From positions 1,549,256 to 1,613,255 of the forward strand of contig MNCI01029492.1 of NCBI GenBank assembly GCA_015680685.1: a stretch of 64,000 bases of DNA. Reading direction: 5' to 3'. Origin of the DNA: Gnetum montanum (Eukaryota; Streptophyta; Gnetopsida; Gnetales; Gnetaceae). Both the position numbers and the translations under genes were made by a program. How positions within the stretch are numbered: the stretch's first letter is position 1; the number at the start of each line of letters is the position of its first letter. The notes beneath the pieces were generated by a model. It had not been told where the DNA came from, made no database searches, and saw only the letters and a list, made by a program, of their open reading frames with translations. Below are positions 9,784 to 23,185 of this stretch, in pieces.

Positions 9784-11914
9784 TTCATGGTTTCCTGGAT
9801 TTCCAGAAAGAAACATGGATGTTTCAGGTGCAAGATCACATCTGTAATTATCTCATCTATAGATTGCAGTGGTTCAATTACATGGCAGAGCATGACTGTA
9901 TATCTTTTATCATTAATAGATGGTCCTGATGATGTAGTTGTTTGTTCACAGTGGCACAATGCCTTATTGACAGAATTTTGTTATCAATGGTTGATATATG
10001 GGTCAAAAAAAGATTCATTCTTTTTGAAGTTGCAAGAGTTTTCAACTCAGGACTACCGAAAGCTAACCTTCAGAAGGTAAACAGTTTGAGAAATATTCTT
10101 TACAGACATTCAAACATGTTTCCGAATGCTGTGGATATTGAAGATTGGATGGCACACGTGTCTATATTCAGTTTATTGTGTGCATAAACACTTTATGCAT
10201 GAAATACAGATTCTTTTTTTTTTTTTAACCAAAACCGAAACTGACGTTATTATTAATCTGAGAAAAGGCTCTGTGGATCTGTCAGCAGAAAAGACCCTGT
10301 GGATCTATTAAGCAGATTAAATGTTCTTTCTTATCAATTTAAAGCTTTGTTGCATGTAGTTAGGGTGGTACAGTCTTTGCATTTTATACATTTTTTATTT
10401 CTTGCAAATTCTGAAATAGGTGGTAATTCCTCGATTGAAATTCCCCAAACGTCCATATGAATGTTAAAAGCCATAATGCTAAAGATGTTCTACCACCTGT
10501 TAAGTTGGTTTACTTAAATCTGAATGATGGGTCAAAGTGCTTCTAGTTTTATTTATAAGCTCATTCTTGTGGAAGTACTCAATTTGTCTTTCTGATGCCT
10601 TTTTTCCTTTTACAATGTTGCAACCAGATCTTTGGGCAAAACAATCTATTATTCTCTCATTTAACTCAAGGATTTTATATTCTAGTACTCTGAAGTTTCC
10701 TGGCTGCCATTCTCTTGATATTCTAATCAAAGCCATATTCAGTCTTTGAAGATGTTTCCAAGGTATGCTTATAAGCTTCAATGCCATTGCATTCCTCGTG
10801 GTTTGACACATAATTTCATTTCCATCAAATTATTTTTATTTTTATGTATGCAGTAAGAAAGAATGCAATAATATGCTTTTTCCCCTTTTTTATTTGGTTT
10901 GCCCAGGCAAAAAGACAATTGTATTAATGAGAAAATTTTGATGTGAAGTATATTAAGAAATTCTTTGGAATCTCAGCCAAACAAGGAAACATGAAACATG
11001 ATCAAGGATCCAGAATATATGCAGACAGTATTTGAAGGAAAACATTTGAGGTGAGGTAAATAGATGTTTTTTTATCTACTTCAAGGATACTGGATGTTGT
11101 GCTCTTAATGGAATTGACAATCAAAATTTTCGAATGTGGCAAAATTAGCAGTTCGCTTAACCAAACAATCATTTTATGTTCAACTGCAAAAGCTAAATTT
11201 TCATAAGCACTAGAATCAGAAGTGCCTTAAATTTTGTTTTTATTTTTTATTGTTGGATGAGAAAAGAAAGGTTCGTGGAGCTATACTTAACATAAACACA
11301 GTGCCAAAAAAGGACAAATCCTTAAAATCATACCGCTGTAGCTGATCTGGCACCAAGACAACACAAGAACTAAAAGAAGATAAAAACACCAGGCAGCTAA
11401 AAGATAAAAAAAATGTAGGGAAGGATCTCAAAAGCTGAGAAAGACAGGGCACATCTAAACTTTGTGCCACGGCCAATGCAAAATGGCCATAGGCACCAAA
11501 GCAGAAAACATCATCCCACTGCAATACCTATTTTCAAATGTCCTCTCCATAATATTTTGATAGTCTGGAATGTGGAAGCTGTGTGGATAGGGAGAGTTCA
11601 AAGATACGAGCAAACTTCCCATGCTCCAAGGCAAAACCTTGAACCGTCTATGATCTTTTTAATAAGAAGTCCATTCGTAAGGATTGAGCTCCTTAAAAGA
11701 CCATTTGGATATCCAGAGGCTGCGCAGACCTGTTGGCTCTTAGAGATTTTCATTAACTGTAGTTTTTTCAATTTGATGCAAACTCTTAATTACCTAACTC
11801 AATGGAATCAGAGGTCATTGGGAATTACATTGATCCAATGTTTGCACCACAAAGCCAACACAACAACGCCATGGAGATGAATGGTCACCCTGAGAGGTAA
11901 GGGAAAATCAACAA
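9784..11914. other. PPR 3' flank and intergenic DNA
   Basis: The first few hundred bases should contain the PPR 3' UTR, but no clear polyadenylation site could be chosen. At 10215-10320 a long T run followed by AACCGAAACTGACGTTATTA resembles the 3' end of an L1-type LINE on the minus strand (weak). T- and A-rich stretches near 10880 and 11235 may be similar scraps. No gene is supported. Confidence 0.45.
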
Positions 11915-12860
11915 CTTGAGTTCACATTGTCTATGGAGATACTATAGTCTTTATTACTGGGTGTATGCTCTAAGCCCTTATTTGTTTTTCATTATTATGG
12001 ATGAGCTAACTAAAGTAATTCAAGGTGATATTCCTATGTGTATGCTCTTTATAGATGCCATTGTTTTGGTGGATGAAACACTTCAAATCAAAGGGATTAA
12101 GAATTAGTAAAAGTAAAATGGAATACATGGTGTGCATTTTTAGTATAAATAAATAAGGAAGGCATCATTATTAGGATTTGAAATCAAAAAATTGTTGAAC
12201 GTAAACAATTGAGATACTTTGGGTTCCTTGTTCAAATGGATGGTGAGATTAACAATTATATTAAAGTAGGATGGATGAAATGGCGAGAAGCTAGGGATGC
12301 ACTTTGTGATAGAGGAATCTTGACTAGGTTGAAGGAAAAACTTCTACATAACTATTATCAGACCTACAATCCTCTATGGTGCAGAATGTTGGCCTATCAA
12401 AATGCATTAGACTCAATGGATACATGTGGTAGAGATGCAAATCCTAAGGTAGATGTTGGATGTGATTAGGAAAGATCAAATCAGCAACTCTCTTATTAGG
12501 TGAAATTTGGGAGTAGCACCCATAGATAATAAGATTAAGGAAAGTTATCATAGATGATCTTGTCATATGCTAAGAATACTAGAGTATGCACCTGTCATAA
12601 GAAGTTGCTTTATTACGCCCACTAAAGTGGTATGTGAGCTGGGTTTAGAATGTTGCGAGACAGCTTGGTCCATATCCTGTGTAAGTTGAAGGGAAGTAAC
12701 AAGGAGGTAGACCTAAACATCCATGGTTTGCAAGCGTAAAGAAAAATATTCGAGATTTTGTGCATTAATACTTATTTGGCTTTTAATAGAAGCAAAGGGC
12801 AGAAAAGAATTAATATATCAAACCTCATGTAGATGGGATTAGGCTAGGATGATGATGACG
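11915..12860 (+). mobile_element. RTE-type LINE remnant (RT C-terminal half to 3' end)
   Basis: Broken plus-strand frames show RTE-clade reverse transcriptase signatures. LSPYLFFIIMDELTK lies near 11970. Next comes MCMLFIDAIVLVDE, where the catalytic FADD box has become FIDA. DGEINNYIKVGWMKWREA lies near 12240 and a later segment matches the RMLAYQNALD/thumb region. The 3' end reads AACCTCATGTAGATGGGAT and finishes in a GAT-type simple repeat near 12850-12860, as in other RTE elements. The 5' half is missing, typical of 5'-truncated LINE insertions. In-frame stops show it is inactive. Confidence 0.78.
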
Positions 12861-13869
12861 ACAATTTGCTAACACGTGATCATTCAAATCTTGAAGGAAA
12901 GAAATCTATAAACTTTTTAAGGAACAAATGTCGGTGTGGTGGTTTGTAGTAAAAAGTTTAAAGGAGAATGTGATATTTAAAATGGGAATTGACTGTCTAG
13001 GTCTTTGAGCTTTGCATGATTATAATGTTTATTTTAAAATATGGGATTAGATTAGTATCTTGAAATGGTCATTTTATTAGAAATTTGATCCTATCATCTT
13101 GGTTCATTGTTAAGATTCCAAGAGTAATCTCATTGTACTTCAAATCTTTTGGTTTCATATTGTAAGAAGTAGGATCTAAGAAGATGCTAGATTCTCTTTT
13201 TAATTGTTCTAAATAAATACAAATACACACATACACAGATTCTACACTTTGATTCCCTTGTCATAACCTGTGCCTTTAGGCTAAATTAAAATCTCAAGTA
13301 AACTTCACTTGTTGCTCTATGAACCATTCTGGGCTTTGACAATATACTATTTCAATGCCATGGCAAGAAAATTGAAGGTCTTAAAATAATGTGCTGATTT
13401 AGAATTGAAGATTATCTAAATGCTGAAAATGAAATGTGCCTGAATGCCAAATATTGCTTTTCATGTTCTTTTTGTTTGTGTATATTTTTAAAAAACAATA
13501 TTTATCATTACCTTATATCCACCTGTTTTGTCGAAATGAACACTTAAAGTTCATCATGTTTAATTGATAAGCATTTCCCTTTGTATGTAACAGGTTGCAA
13601 CTTAAAGTTATGCTTAAAGGCACCGTTATATTCTGCTTAAGTTCTACCCAATTATTGCGTTGGTTGTACCCTAGAATTTGTTGATGTGTACATTTGATAT
13701 TAAACCAAATCAACTTTAACATCGAATTACCGTTGAAAGGGATTAATGCCTAGGACACCCTTTATATAGGTACATAAGCCTAAGAATAGTTACAGTAAGA
13801 TGAATGGTTTGACAGTTAACAAGCTGATAACTTTTAATTTATGATCAATATATGTAAGCAACAAGTTTA

Positions 13870-14060
13870 AGGGCTGTTATTTTGAGTGATGGTAAGTTGC
13901 TTGTTTTTAAGGTTTTAAGACTTGGGTTCAAGTATGGGTGTAGCAACTTAAAAAGAGGTTAAGTCTTTTGTTCATCTACTGCCCCTCTGAGGACACTGCT
14001 GGGCATGTGGAGCATTGAGCCTCTGTGTGATGCCTTTTTATTAAAATATATGTAAGAAAC
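13870..14060 (+). repeat. Possible tRNA-derived SINE
   Basis: A B-box-like CTTGGGTTCAAGTATGG lies about 35 nt after an A-box-like GTGATGGTAAGTTGCTTG. The stretch then continues with GGGTGTAGCAAC and a GC-richer body (CTGCCCCTCTGAGGACACTG), and ends in an AT-rich tail. This order resembles plant Au-type SINEs. No target duplication was found. Confidence 0.35.
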
Positions 14061-17000
14061 AAGCTTTAGAGATCTGTTTTGAATATACCCTTAAAGTGAG
14101 CAGAAAAGCCAACATTTTATTTTAAAATCATATTTGAAATAAAGAGAGTAACATTAAACAAACATTCTAAAACATAAAATCAAAGATTTTATTAGGACTC
14201 ACGAATGAAACTTTGTGGAGGTGGTTAAAAGGGGAAATAACTTGGCAATCATTCAGTTCATCCATTTGTGTTGCTGTTTTAATACTGAAAATATTCTTAA
14301 ATATTTTGCTCCATACATGGGATTCTCCTCTGAAGGTGCTTCTTGAAGGTGGTTATCTAACTTTTGAGACAACTGTTTAGACGAGGCTTATTTTCAAAAC
14401 CCTCTTGATCAAACGAATTGGTATGAGATTGATCAGAGAATAAGAAAAAAGATGAATTAGGAGACTAGGATGGGGAAGAATGTGGGGTTTTTGGATGAAG
14501 ACTCCAATGGTGATGAAGAACACGATACTGTTTTGGATCTTGGTCGTGGCGATATTCTTTTTATAAATTTGATAATCATCTTACTCTAATACTTTCTTCC
14601 TCTTCATATCTCTTCAAGTTTAGGGAGCATTAATTTGGCAGCCAACAATAATGAACTAGATGAAGGCATGTCCAAGGATTGAATCCTTACGTATTACTTT
14701 GTATGTTATTAATTTTTTTATTTAAAAATTATGTGTCCAGTCTTTAAAGGTTTTATGGGTTAGGTATAAATATTTTATTAAATTGGGTACAAGTAATGTT
14801 AAATACTCAATTAAATTAAATTATTTTTTTGCAGAGGGTATCACAAATTTGAGCATAACTTCCAGAATACAGAATACGATATGAACATTACAGAAATTTC
14901 TCCAATAATGATTTTAGGTTTACATAAACGGAGAGCTGAAGATGTTTGTCACTGTGCCATTCATGAAATGATGTTGCAATATCTGCAATTTTTTCTTCAA
15001 ATTCATTCGTTCTTTCAAACAGAATTTCCTTTCACTGGATTCTGAGGATACAAGTTTGCTTTGAAGGAGAGGCAACCTGATCTAATTGATTTCCTATTAA
15101 TGTTCATGGAGTATTTGTGCTATAACATCTACCATTAACTTAATACGTTGACCTTAAGATTTTTTGGATGACACTTTTTTGCAAATACAAGCCCTTAAGT
15201 ATGAGCATATGGTACACAAAACTTATCATGGTTAAGTTGAAGTTCGCATTTGTAACACAAAAACCCATACGCTTTTCTGGAGACGACGACAATTAGTGTG
15301 TTTCCAGAGTGATGTTTCCTATTTTCTTGGAGAGGAATTGTTGAAATGTATTGTTTCTGCCTAAAACAGGCATATAGAATGAAAATTGTTGACAAAGTCT
15401 CACAGCCCAGAGCATTGGCCTGTATGACTTAATTGTTGAAAGCGTCACTCTGTCGCCTAGTCTTCCATAAAATGTTTAGTCGGAACTTAAAATTTATACG
15501 TTTAAACCTTTTTTCAAAATCATATTGATAAGGAGGACTTTGTTATTGGTTTTTGTGTTTTGTTAGTTGAAACTTATAGTGCACACTTGGTTACCAAACA
15601 TTGTTCAGTTTTGTGGATAGTGCAAATTTGTGATGTTTGAAAAACCGAAGAGTTTGGTTCTGGAAAATATTTTGAGTGAAGTGTTTGGGACATCCCTTAA
15701 CTTCCCCTTCTGCACATTGGAGAGATTGGGATTTTCTGTAAATTTACTTTGTTATTAGCCTATGTAACATTATCCTACCTTGTTATATATAACGTTTTGT
15801 AGAAATTCATGTTCTTATAATTATGCTTCACAAACTTTCATGGATTGAAAATATGGGGTGATTCATGGATTGAAAATACGGGGCGATTCAGTTAGCTAAA
15901 GCATGGATGCTCAAATTGAAATGTGTTTAAAGTTGTATGGAATGTCCTAAACAAAGAAATGACAAAATTAGACCGCTTCAATTGAAATTAAAGCTTGAAT
16001 CATAAACTATTCTTTTGGTTGATTGATTTTGTTCTTTTTTCTACCAATTTTGCCAAAATCAAAATCAGTTTCATTCAAATCAAAATCAATGTAGTGATTA
16101 CATAATTTTAATTTTGTTTAAAATTTAAATCACTTGCACTCATTCTCTAAATCAATTTAATAGCAATATCAATTTAGTCAAAACCACAACCAATTTCAAC
16201 ATCTTATATATCAATTTTGCTCATCTTTTAAAACAAATTTATGTAATGTACTAAAAAAGTTTGTCATCAAAACAATGACTATATTTCGCTTTTAAAAGGA
16301 AACATTTATAAATGAATCTCATTCTATGGTACTGTATAATTCATTTGATGGCCATGCTTATTTTCGAAAATTTTTTGCATAGCTAAAATCATGCAATGTA
16401 CCAAAGGATTACATTTTTTTGTTTGAAATACTTATGACCTTGTAAACTAGCAACAAAAAAGGGAAGGTGCTCTTTATGAGTTGTAGCTTTTGTAACTACA
16501 AAATGATACAATATAATGTATATATCCTTGTATTTATAATGAACAAACTACTGCTATACATACCAAATCAAGGTATCTCAATTTCCACAAGCCACAACAT
16601 TATAGAAGATATTTCAAATGAGACACTTTTTGCACTTGATGTTGGGTTTTAGTTTTGGTTGAGCTCAACATAGAGGGAGATGCAAATGGAGATAGTGTAA
16701 TGTCAACCACATACCTTTGTAACTTTGAACACAATAGTGTGGGCTTTTACCATACAACATAGTATATGTGCCACTTAAAAAATAGGAGAGCACCTTTTAA
16801 AGGTTTTGAACTAATTTGAAGAAAAGGTTAAATGAAATTGATTTTTCCCACAAACAAAATATGTTACCTTTAATAATGAAATTGCAAAGAGTGAGCGTGA
16901 ATTTGATTTTGGATAAAGCAAAATTGCTATTAAAAAATATCAAAGCAATTTACCAAAGGAGTAAGTAAAATAAGTTGAGATGTTTAGACTTAAGGCACAT

Positions 17001-18580
17001 TGCTATTTTAAGGTGTAGCATAAACATTATAAGCACATTTTTAAGGGTAGCATAGTAGATGTTAAATTTACACCTCAAATGGTAGAACCTTCTCCTAGAA
17101 TAGTGATGTGGCAATCTTTTTTTTTTTCTTCCTTGAATTATTATGTTCTAAAATTAGTATCATATTATGTATTGTGTGGCATTGCTATTTATAATACTAA
17201 GCTAACAATGAGGTGTTAACTTAGTGGTAAAAGCTTTGACATAGAAATCACATGTTACATGTTCAACAATTAATTGATTATCTACCTGAGATTTTTTCTA
17301 CCATAGTAATCTTCCCTAATTAATTGTACTTTTTGTACTTTATTTTTGAATCTAAAATTTCCCCTTTTTAGGATCGTAACACCTCACCAAATCAAACAAA
17401 ATTGAATATTTTTTAATTAAAGATGGTAACAAAATAGTCACTCCTACTAATGTCATGGAGTTAATACTTCATACAAGTGAAATTTGGAGTGCATTCTAAG
17501 TTATTTGGGTCTTAAGTTTAGTTCACTTGGGAGAAAGTATAGTTTCACAAAGAATAAAATTAGTTTGAAAAATAGGTTATTCAAGACCATGATTTAAATT
17601 TGAAACTTAGAGAACTTGGAAGAAAATTAAAGAAAAGACCTTTAAAAACATATAGAAACAAACATTATTAAGTCTAAAAAAGATTCTTATGGTTAGCCTA
17701 TTTATACAACTATTGTAATCACAATATAAATTAGAGTTGTAATATCTTGTGCTCATGCACGTTTGTAGATTTGATTAATGTTCCAAGAGATTAATGCACA
17801 TATAGATTCTAGAGAAAGATAATAGCAGAATATAAAGTATAGGTCTTCTTCCTTTTTCTATTTTTTTAATCTACACTTAAATATGAAATACAAATTAAAG
17901 CTTTAGGATCTATTGGATAGATATTACATTTTCATGAAAAATAAAGATAGACTCTACAAATTGACCAAGGACCAATGGGGGGTAACAAAAACAAATGATA
18001 CAAGTTTTTGGTTGTAACATTGAGTAGTTACAACTGAAGAAAGAAACACATGTAACTCATCTTCAAGGACTCAACTTACACAACCTACAAATATGGTCTT
18101 CTCAAGGGAGTTGAATCCATCTTCCACTCTCAATTCTTAGATGATGAGAACTTAAGCAAAGCTTGCTAATAGCATTTTGATACTTGATTAGAATAGTAGC
18201 TGAGAAATAGCGAGTTTTTGCATCTAGTTTATTAGATCTAATGTAATGTAAATAAAACTATTTCTTATTGTTTTACATTAGACCACATATGTGTTTAAAC
18301 CTTATGTTTAACTAGTTGGTGAATATGCTTAGGATTTTGCTCCACATCCTTCTAAGAGATATTCCATTTTTTAACCATTGCATTTCTTGAAAATACTAAT
18401 CACAATCTTATGAATCCTCAAAAACTACTTTAAAGAATTTGTCTTGCCTTGAGATATGCAAGTTATAAGTATACGTAATGAATGGGCACAAGGCTTCTAC
18501 TTGTAAAGGTACTAAATCACATTTACATAAGAACATTAATGTGTTTGCATCTTTAGCTTTAACTCATCAGGAGAAATATT

Positions 18581-18642
18581 GTTTTTTGCATTCTTTCAAT
18601 ATCTTTCAAAAGTTTTTTGCATTCTTTCAATATCTTTCAAAA
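18581..18642 (+). repeat. Exact 31-bp tandem duplication
   Basis: Two identical 31-bp units (18581-18611 and 18612-18642) lie head to tail, each containing TTTTTTGCATTCTTTCAA. Identity suggests a recent slippage or repair event. Confidence 0.9.
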
Positions 18643-19500
18643 GTTTATCACCAAGTGTAGGTCTCCAAACAACACATCCATACAATATAGAGCCTTTCTT
18701 TGATGCATGTCCCATACATGTAATTGTTCATATAAATGAGCTAGATTTATTAGCTTTTAACTTCTTGGATAAAGATTTCAAGATTTCTTTAAAAAAATAT
18801 CAACCTTTAATAATGTTGATGTTTATTTTTATTTCTTAAATTGAACTCAATTTAAAAGGGCATTAAATCTTACACTAAGCCACTAGATCTACTTATACAA
18901 GTGAGGCCCCACTCACATGAGTGGATTTTTGGGAACAATTGTTTTTTATGGTGTTGACTTTGGATAAAAATTTGTATGAAGCATAGCACATGCTTCTCGT
19001 TAACAATTGTTTACCAACTATTTGTTTCTGATAATAATGGTATTAACTTAAAAGAATTAAATTAAAATAAAAAACAGAAACATTGGTGTTAACCATTATG
19101 TTCTCTATGTTCCACAATTATTATCGAAAAGTAATTAAACATAACAAAATGTTAATGATTGTTGTGAAAAAATTGGCTCATGTGCACTTGTAAGATGAAT
19201 GATCTCATAATTATAATGTTCATTCTAATAGTGTTTTTAATAAAAAATACGCTTTAAAAATTAGTAATGAAGTAATAAAAAATATTGATACATGGTGCAA
19301 TTTGCTTGCGCGGTCACAATCCTTTGAGTACATCTTAATTTGATTAAATTCATTCCAAATGGGTAAATATTACTGTTTTGCCAATGATTTGATGTTTCAT
19401 TAATTACAATAAAGATCAACTCATGATTTAGTAACTTACTGCACATTTATGAAATTTGGCATTGCAATGATAGCTTGATTGCAAATAATTGGAAGTCCCT

Positions 19501-19596
19501 TTTGCCAAGTCTAAAAATGATTTTTCATTTAAGAAACTCTTAAAACCCTTTGCCAAGTCTAAAAATGGGTTTTCATTTAAGAAACTCTTAAAAACT
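19501..19596 (+). repeat. Tandem duplication, 48-bp period
   Basis: Two near-identical 48-bp units begin TTTGCCAAGTCTAAAAATG at 19501 and 19549 and differ at a few positions. It lies immediately beside another tandem block. Confidence 0.85.
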
Positions 19597-19610
19597 AATT
19601 ATATTATAGT

Positions 19611-19790
19611 TTGTCCTTTAATGTGTTCCTAACTTCTTGCCATGGTTGATGATTTTGCCTTTTATGTTATAGGTTGTCCTTTAGTGTATTCCTAACTTCT
19701 TGCCATGGTCATAATTTTGCCTTTTGGGACCTTGTTTTGGTTTTAGATCATGAACCTTTTAAGACTCGGCAACTTCTTGCCATGGTCATA
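19611..19790 (+). repeat. Tandem duplication, about 63-bp period, with a third partial copy
   Basis: Units starting TTGTCCTTTA at 19611 and 19674 both contain CCTAACTTCTTGCCATGGT. A third partial copy (AACTTCTTGCCATGGTCATA) lies at 19771. Copies differ by small changes. Confidence 0.75.
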
Positions 19791-20229
19791 ATATTAACGT
19801 AGTTTAATTAAATTTACTCAAGAGTTAGATAGTACTAGCTTAATAGTTTTAACAAAATTTGTTATTGTAAATATTATAAACTTTTAATTTTTATTACAGT
19901 TTAATTTTAGCATGTAATCATGATGTATGATTTAATTGCGAAGAAATTGATTGAAAAATAAATTTCTTCTCGCATAATTCTAAAACCATAAAATTGAATT
20001 CCAGGTTAAACTCAAGTACTAATGAAATAGGCCATATTGCCAAGTCAGTCATCGTAGTTAAGCGATATTATTTTCTACCCGAACAATTTAAACATTCAGG
20101 TTTAATTTATAAAGTGCAGGCAGAAACTATTCAGAAAGTTTAGAAAGTACTAAACATTCATGGGAAGAATGCAGAAATTCTCAGAAGCTGTACTTTTTAA
20201 GCATAGAAAATGTGCATTGGGAATCCATA

Positions 20230-21600
20230 TTTCTTAAATAGACAGACGTAGAGATAACTTCTGCTGTTGCGACAAAAGGCGCCACAAAATGCATCTTTTG
20301 CAAAGCCGAATGTATCTACACAGAGCCAACAGAACAATGACGAGACTGACGAGGATGATACATACAATGACTCCAGATGATTCTCAAAACAATTCTCAAA
20401 GACCTAAAAGGATGAATCAAAACCCTAAATCTGTAAATCAAAAGCGTCCTCCTGAATTATAGGCAGACGCGGACTCTGAGATGACAAAACAGAACCTCTA
20501 ATTGTGGATAAAAGAAAGAAATACCAGGGAAATTTCAAACCTTACCATACTTATGCCAGAACAGCAGCATCGTCACACAACGGCGGAGAATGTAGAAGCG
20601 CGCGCGATACTCACGCGCTGTGGCTAGGCACGTCTTACGTGAAGATTTTTTATCGGCGCTTGATTTCTCCTGGTCCTTGGATTTTTGCGATGAGGAATAA
20701 CAGTGCCCCATTGAAAACGTGAAAATTCGGTCGCAGAAGCTCTGGAACAGCACCAGATTAGCTCCAATCTAGAAACAAAGCAACAATTCCAGGACTGTTT
20801 TCCCTGCGCCTCTATGATGAAGTCTCGCTCGCTCTTATAGCAACCGATTTGTTGCGTTCAACAGTTTCTTAAACACGCTTACTGCGCGTACTGCATGTTT
20901 CGTCGGGACATCTAAAACCAGAGCTTATCTAATCCAGAGCATGGACAACAGATCTTGAATCCCTTAAATCCAAACCCTAGGCATTCAACTGCAAATTCTC
21001 TCGTCTGCGGAGAAACCGAGCGGCCGCGTTTGGAAGGCTTCGTAACAAGCGTATTACGATTATTGCCTCCATCATGTCAAGGTTTTGGAAACTTTAAACA
21101 GCTCCAATCCAAAACAACAAATTAAGACTTACTGTAAAGCAAACCCTAAGCATTCCAAGAGAAATGATATGGCTTCAAAGCAACTGAACGTCTAAGTATT
21201 GAACGCTCCGTAACATATTCTGTAACATGGCTGCAAAATATCCGCGTACGTTAGCAAAACGCTCATAAGCTTCTTCCTCCTGTTTGCTCGCTCGCTCTCT
21301 CTCTCGCTCGCTCAGCTTGGACCAGAATCTATAATTTGCAGAGCCCACCCGTGCGCCACTACTGCTTTGCTGAGCTGTCATTTCATTTTTTATTCCAGCT
21401 TTTCTTATTCTCTAAAACAAAATTTCCATGAATTATTCCTTTGCCTGAAATAACTTCTACCAACCAAGCACTTTGACGACTCGCTCCACAATCCTTATCC
21501 CACGTGTCTGCACCACAAGATATTACTTCACCACGTCACCTCAGTATGCCCATAAACTCTATGCCACGTGGCATCGTTGGCGCTGTGATTCCTTGTAGAT
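20230..21600 (-). promoter_or_regulatory. GC-richer promoter-like island with G-boxes; possible minus-strand gene start
   Basis: This stretch is less AT-rich than its surroundings. At its right end it holds CACGTG at 21501-21506, CACGTC at 21532-21537 and a perfect 12-bp G-box palindrome TGCCACGTGGCA at 21562-21573. A pyrimidine run CTCGCTCTCTCTCTCGC (near 21290, GA-rich on the minus strand) looks like a plant 5' leader. A minus-strand frame 21381-21175 (68 residues, ATG at 21381) could be a first exon, but its product is unrecognised and no continuation is clear. A lost gene, an untranslated exon or a non-coding RNA are all possible. Confidence 0.35.
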
Positions 21601-23185
21601 GATTATCGACTGATTTTGGGGACAACGGATCCTCATAATTTCAATTTTGTGTGACTTGCTATTTCCAAAATTACAACTCTGATTTGATGGCTGCTCTGAT
21701 TTCTATACGAGCACTAAATTTGTTGAAGGTTTAGTTGGAGCCAGAGTCCGGGTTGGAAATTTAGTTATCCCTTTTATTGTCTACCAATGAGTTGGGTGGC
21801 TGGTGTGACTTTTGGAGATCATGGAATTAGCGGGCTGGCATTTTTCTTGTGTTATAGTTGTTGTGAATTATGTTGTTGGAATTGATTAGGATTTTGAAGT
21901 TATGTTTCCTGTGGCTTAGTCTGCGAGATATCATGTCACGATGACCTTAGAAATGCAGTATACAATGTATTAAACAAATAGGTCACGCCTGTGCCTGCAG
22001 ATAATAATGCACTCTGTCCAAACGTTATCTCGTTGGAGTGGTTGTCGGTTGTGAGACAATGACTCTTTGGAACGGAATATATGGAGAATCATGTTGACTT
22101 TTGTGGTTTTTGAAAAATAGGAAATGGGTTTATTTGCTGTTATGGGATGTTTTCGATATTCTCTAAAGTGGAAGGTGATTACGAATATACGGAACCAAGT
22201 TCTCACTATGAACCATTCATAATGCATCATAATATTTCATTTTTGGCATTAAACTCCAAGATCAGATGAGATGATTGAGCAATTTTTTATATCTCATTTC
22301 AATACCTTCGTATGCCCATCTTCATGTTGTAGATTATTAAGTTAGTTTCCTTGCCAAATGCGATGGTATTCTTCTTTCTTTTTCTTTCTTTTAGTAACTT
22401 CTTTGATTACGTTTAGGGCTTTATTTAAGGTTCATATGATTTTCCATCTTGATTCCGATTGGACATCGGCTTCATTTCTTAGGTATCGATTACCCTAAAT
22501 GCAACATTTGTCAACGATTCCTTTGAGCACATTTTCTGGGATTGCCCATTCTCTCGTCAAATTTGGNNNNNNNNNNNNNNNNNNNNNNNNNNNNNNNNNN
22601 NNNNNNNNNNNNNNNNNNNNNNNNNNNNNNNNNNNNNNNNNNNNNNNNNNNNNNNNNNNNNNNNNNNNNNNNNNNNNNNNNNNNNNNNNNNNNNAATTGT
22701 AATTTTTGGTTGTTGTGACTCCTTTCTTGATATGTGTTTTTTCATTCAACAGAAAATTGGTGCACATTGATGGTGTTGTATGCAAGTCATGTATAAAATT
22801 CTTCTTTTATACTATTTATATTTTGAAATTGATTTCTTAGGGATTAGAGAGAGAATAAATAATATACTAGGATGATTCTATTGTGTTAATGGTTGTGATA
22901 GAATTCTCAAACTTGTCTTGTGTTGTACAAACTTTGCTAATATCAATTTTCTTTTGATAGGTTCTAATTGTTTCTTCATCCTAGATTTTATTTGGCATTA
23001 TTTTGTCTTGCTATTTGAATATCCCTTAAATGCCAACACTCACAACTTTTTATTTGAGATGTTGTGAGCTTTTACTCTACACTCATGGTTTATATTCAAA
23101 TTATTAGAGCACTCTCCTTATCTTTAAAACTTTGAGTGTCTTATAGGTTCATATACACTTTCTTAAATATTGCCTAGTTCCTTGT
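21601..23185. other. Intergenic DNA with an assembly gap, no gene recognised
   Basis: No coding frame or repeat boundary could be supported. Bases 22567-22694 are N (128 positions), so a small feature there could be hidden. Confidence 0.5.
22567..22694. other. Assembly gap (N run)
   Basis: One hundred and twenty-eight unknown bases. The true length may differ. Confidence 0.99.

Larger units (their letters stand above)
12870..20200. other. AT-rich intergenic DNA, no gene recognised
   Basis: Across this 7.3 kb I could support no protein-coding gene. All open frames are short and look random. A possible SINE (13870-14060) and local tandem duplications (18581-18642, 19501-19596, 19611-19790) are listed separately. 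A weak tRNA-like promoter pattern also occurs near 17205-17290. Confidence 0.55.

Noticed and set aside
17205-17290. tRNA gene from an A-box/B-box-like pair
   Set aside because: The B-box match (CATGTTCAACAAT) is poor and no cloverleaf could be drawn; at most it is an old SINE scrap.
22495-22785. Open frames spanning the first N run
   Set aside because: The frames are open only because unknown bases cannot contain stops; flanking residues show no recognisable protein.
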